Source: Chitinophagales bacterium
Lineage (GTDB): Bacteria > Bacteroidota > Bacteroidia > Chitinophagales > Saprospiraceae
Length of the DNA: 64,000 nt
Assembly: GCA_017303475.1 (NCBI GenBank)
Contig: JAFLBO010000021.1
Coordinates: 1 to 64,000, forward strand
Direction of reading: 5' to 3'
Numbering within the stretch: position 1 is the stretch's first letter; each line of letters starts with the position of its first letter. Of this stretch, positions 61,901 through 64,000 are shown one piece after another. The position numbers and the translations under genes are program-made. The notes under the pieces are model-generated. The model did not search any database and had not been told where the DNA came from. It saw only the letters and a program-made list of their open reading frames with translations.

Positions 61901-62167
61901 TCAATTAGAGTCATTTAAGGTCAATTAGGGTCATTTAAGGTCATTTAGAGTCATTTAAGGTCATTTAGAGTCATTTAAGGTCATTTGGGGTCATTTAAGG
62001 TCATTTTCACTGTTTGGCGTTCCCGCTAATAGAAAAGGCGGAGTGAGTTCTCAAAATGACCTTAAATGACCCCAAATGACCTTAAATGACCCCAAATGAC
62101 CTTAAATGACTTCTAAATGACCTAAATGCTCCTAAATGGTTAAATGCCCCCAATGACCTTAAATGAC
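61901..62167. repeat. Inverted arrays of 10-nt units between haloperoxidase and ggt genes
   Basis: Left array 61901-62007: ten consecutive 10-nt units (mostly tcatttaagg, tcatttagag and variants) in exact register. Right array 62055-62167: complementary 10-nt units (cttaaatgac, cccaaatgac) that degrade toward the right. A 47-nt unique segment separates them. The arrays are between convergent genes ending at 61873 and 62171. Confidence 0.92.
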
Positions 62168-62170
62168 GTT

Positions 62171-63874
62171 TCAATACCCGGCAGCTGCATCATCTCCACG
62201 CTGATCTGCTACGCCTTGCCATTTGCCGTCAGGCAGCTTAATGATGCCCTCTACCCGGCCGATAGGACCTCGGTCCTGAATTTTATGGCCCATTTTTTCC
62301 AGTTTTGCCTGTACTTCCTCTGAGAAACAACCTTCCTCAATGGAAATCTGATTGGGTTTCCATTGGTGGTGGAAGCGTTTCCCTTGAATAGCTTCTGGAA
62401 GTGAGAGTCCAAATTCTGCCACATTCACGATAACCTGAAAAACACTGGTTGGAATGGTGGTGCCACCCGGAGTGCCCAGAATGAGCCAGTTTTTTCCGTT
62501 TTTGGTCACAATCGTAGGAGTCATGCTGCTCAGTGGTCGTTTGCTCGGTGCAATGGCATTTGCTTTCCCTCCTACAGCGCCATATAGATTTGGGGCGCCT
62601 GGTTTGGCGCTGAAATCGTCCATTTCATTGTTCAGGATAAAGCCTGCGCCACTCACTACGACACGGGAGCCATAACTATCGTTCAGCGTAGTGGTCACGG
62701 AAACGGCGTTCCCTTCGCGGTCAACTATGGAATAATGTGTGGTTTCTTCACTTTCCTTGATAGCGCCGGCAATAATATTGTTGCTGTTGGATGCACTATC
62801 AGCCTTGAAATCTGCCATTCTCGCCTTGATGTAAACCGGATCGGTCAGGGTCTTAAGCGGTACTTTCCAGTAATCGGGGTCTCCCATGTGCTCAGCACGA
62901 TCGGCAAAAGCTCTGCGCTCTGCTTCCGTCATCAGGTGTACGGCTTGCGCCGAGTGATATCCATAGGATTTCAACGGATACTCGCTGATCATGCCTAGTA
63001 GTTGCCTAAGGATTATTCCGCCGCTGCTGGGTGGAGGCATGGTGATGATGTGCATGTCTTTCCAATCGAATTCCAGTGGTGTGCGCCAAACACTCTTGTA
63101 AGCTTTCAGATCTTCCAGTGTAATCAAACCACCTTTTTTCTCCATTTCCTTGACAATCAGGGTAGCCGTAGCGCCTTTGTAAAAGCCTTCGCGCCCGTCG
63201 CCTGCAATCCGGCGAAGGGTTTGGGCCAGTTCTTTCTGGATAAGCCAATCGCCGGCTTTCCAATCCTGATATTTCACAAATGCCGGGCTAATGGTGCTGT
63301 TGCGAACAAAAGTGAGTCGCTCGACGTTCAGGTTTTGCGCTTCCTGTTCGGTGATCTGGAAACCTTTATCGGCCAGTTCTATAGCTGGTGTAACCACTTC
63401 ACCCCAGCTCAATCTGCCGTGGTAAAATTGAGCTTCCCACATACCATCTACCGTGCCGGGAACGCCGCAAGCCAGGGCGCCAATGCGGCTTTTGTTGGGT
63501 TGAACACGTCCCAGTGAATCCTGGTACATTTTTTCTGTAGCAGCTGCCGGGGCTTTTTCCCTGAAATCCAGGGCCAGTACTTTCTTTCCTTTGGCATCCC
63601 GGTAAATTAAAAATCCACCGCCGCCAATATTACCAGCCTGCGGATAAACCACAGCCAGTGCAAACTGCACGGCAACCGCAGCATCAATGGCATTTCCTCC
63701 TTTTTTCAAAATATCCAGGCCCACTTTGGTGGCTAGTGGGTGCGCTGTGACCACTACCGCCGTATCAGCAGTAACCTCCTTGTTGATTTGGTAGGGGAAT
63801 GGAACCAGTTGTGCATATCCGGAAAAAGGCAGGAGAAGTGCAATCGAGTAAAAGAGCAATTTGATTTTGTGCAT
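62171..63874 (-). CDS. ggt: Gamma-glutamyltransferase
   Basis: Periplasmic N-terminal-nucleophile hydrolase that transfers or hydrolyses gamma-glutamyl groups of glutathione and related peptides. Signal peptide (LLFYSIALLLPFSGYAQ). The 567-residue length is standard. The large-subunit segment has DAAVAVQFALAVVYPQAGNIGGGG (in part, AVQFALAVVYPQAGNIGGG). The autocatalytic Thr lies in EETTHYSIVDREGNAVSVTT (near 377), and the small-subunit has SYGSRVVVSGAGFILNNEMD, KRPLSSMTPTIV and the GTPGGTTIPTSVFQV segment. A promoter and a hairpin are upstream. Confidence 0.95.
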   Translation of the reverse strand: MHKIKLLFYSIALLLPFSGYAQLVPFPYQINKEVTADTAVVVTAHPLATKVGLDILKKGGNAIDAAVAVQFALAVVYPQAGNIGGGGFLIYRDAKGKKVLALDFREKAPAAATEKMYQDSLGRVQPNKSRIGALACGVPGTVDGMWEAQFYHGRLSWGEVVTPAIELADKGFQITEQEAQNLNVERLTFVRNSTISPAFVKYQDWKAGDWLIQKELAQTLRRIAGDGREGFYKGATATLIVKEMEKKGGLITLEDLKAYKSVWRTPLEFDWKDMHIITMPPPSSGGIILRQLLGMISEYPLKSYGYHSAQAVHLMTEAERRAFADRAEHMGDPDYWKVPLKTLTDPVYIKARMADFKADSASNSNNIIAGAIKESEETTHYSIVDREGNAVSVTTTLNDSYGSRVVVSGAGFILNNEMDDFSAKPGAPNLYGAVGGKANAIAPSKRPLSSMTPTIVTKNGKNWLILGTPGGTTIPTSVFQVIVNVAEFGLSLPEAIQGKRFHHQWKPNQISIEEGCFSEEVQAKLEKMGHKIQDRGPIGRVEGIIKLPDGKWQGVADQRGDDAAAGY

Positions 63875-63896
63875 CGCAATATTGATTCAGTGGGCG

Positions 63897-63926
63897 CAAA
63901 GGTAACTCGGCATGCTTCATTTGAAA
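63897..63926 (-). promoter_or_regulatory. Promoter of ggt
   Basis: On the minus strand TACCTTTG (plus coordinates 63897-63904) fits TAnnTTTG exactly, and TTTC (63923-63926) lies 18 nt upstream as a -33 element one base off TTTG. A start site a few nt past the -7 box would give a very short leader to the ATG at 63874. Confidence 0.45.
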
Positions 63927-63932
63927 AGGATA

Positions 63933-63975
63933 TAAAAAAAACAGGGCACTGACTGATTGCTCAGTAGCACCCTGT
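63933..63975 (-). terminator. Hairpin with T-run upstream of ggt, on the minus strand
   Basis: ACAGGG (63941-63946) pairs with CCCTGT (63970-63975), and ACTGA (63948-63952) with TCAGT (63961-63965). On the minus strand this is followed by eight T (63933-63940), the form of an intrinsic terminator. It would end transcription from a gene to the right of the window, about 60 nt before the ggt start. Confidence 0.5.
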
Positions 63976-63993
63976 ATAACCCCAAAAAACCAA

Positions 63994-64000
63994 ATGAAAA
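63994..64000 (+). other. Possible start codon of a gene cut by the window edge
   Basis: ATG at 63994-63996 followed by AAA fits a signal-peptide-type start (Met-Lys), but only two codons are visible. The minus-strand terminator-like hairpin argues that the next gene may instead be on the minus strand. Very uncertain. Confidence 0.15.

Noticed and set aside
61901..62167. CRISPR-like repeat array
   Set aside because: Units are contiguous 10-mers with no spacers and there are no cas genes nearby.
1..64000. tRNA, rRNA, integrase, transposase or prophage genes
   Set aside because: I looked for cloverleaf-like stretches and characteristic proteins and saw none; the repeats present carry no coding capacity.

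Overview
The window reads as chromosomal DNA of a Bacteroidota bacterium, most likely from or near the Saprospiraceae (Haliscomenobacter/Lewinella-like). The grounds are eight proteins with signal peptides and type IX secretion (T9SS) C-terminal sorting domains, HYR, FG-GAP, dockerin and MopE-type repeat modules, an HEIGH-type lipoprotein peptidase, a DUF3667 zinc-ribbon membrane protein, two giant alpha-2-macroglobulins, and a few TAnnTTTG-type promoter boxes. The family assignment is inference. No rRNA, tRNA, CRISPR array, transposase or phage gene was seen. About 32 genes are supported.

Layout. 1-0.5 kb: the damaged tail of a DUF697/SHOCT gene. 0.8-5.4 kb: a secreted M4 metallopeptidase with HYR and FG-GAP repeats. 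5.5-6.9 kb: two SAM methyltransferases. 7.2-13.3 kb: alpha-2-macroglobulin lipoprotein, divergent from a DUF3667 protein. 15-16.3 kb: xylose isomerase. 16.4-25.1 kb: four T9SS cargo proteins, of which three in tandem (18.1-25.1 kb) are paralogues carrying dockerin repeats and, in at least one, a cohesin-like domain. 25.2-28.7 kb: a GlcD-like FAD oxidase, an outer-membrane protein and KDO transferase. 28.7-34.4 kb: a second alpha-2-macroglobulin. 34.5-37.6 kb: an operon of a flippase, a DAO-type oxidase and a proline-rich protein. 37.7-39.7 kb: thymidine kinase and diaminopimelate decarboxylase. 39.8-43.7 kb: an HEIGH peptidase, an S8 protease and a histidine phosphatase. 43.8-50.9 kb: Kbl, a LytTR regulator with its TPR-histidine kinase, and a phosphate transporter followed by a phosphate-type porin. 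51.1-56.4 kb: a DUF5723 protein, pyruvate dehydrogenase E1 and LipB. 56.5-63.9 kb: a secreted CotH-kinase protein, a secreted vanadium haloperoxidase and gamma-glutamyltransferase.

How the genes fit together. Much of the window serves the cell surface: secreted peptidases, matrix-like repeat proteins, lipoproteins, two periplasmic alpha-2-macroglobulins that may act as protease traps, lipid A/KDO synthesis and a polysaccharide flippase. No T9SS machinery gene lies here. Housekeeping links are LipB beside the lipoate-requiring pyruvate dehydrogenase and the phosphate porin beside the phosphate permease.

The most unusual feature is the intergenic DNA. Many gaps hold long, often perfect palindromes or inverted arrays of short repeated words (for example 10-nt units at 61.9-62.2 kb). 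Core words recur at distant loci. At three loci the perfect arms include the stop codon of the upstream gene, so the gene end has been copied in inverted orientation. I do not recognise this as a described element family. The second candidate of interest is the tandem dockerin/cohesin-like T9SS trio.
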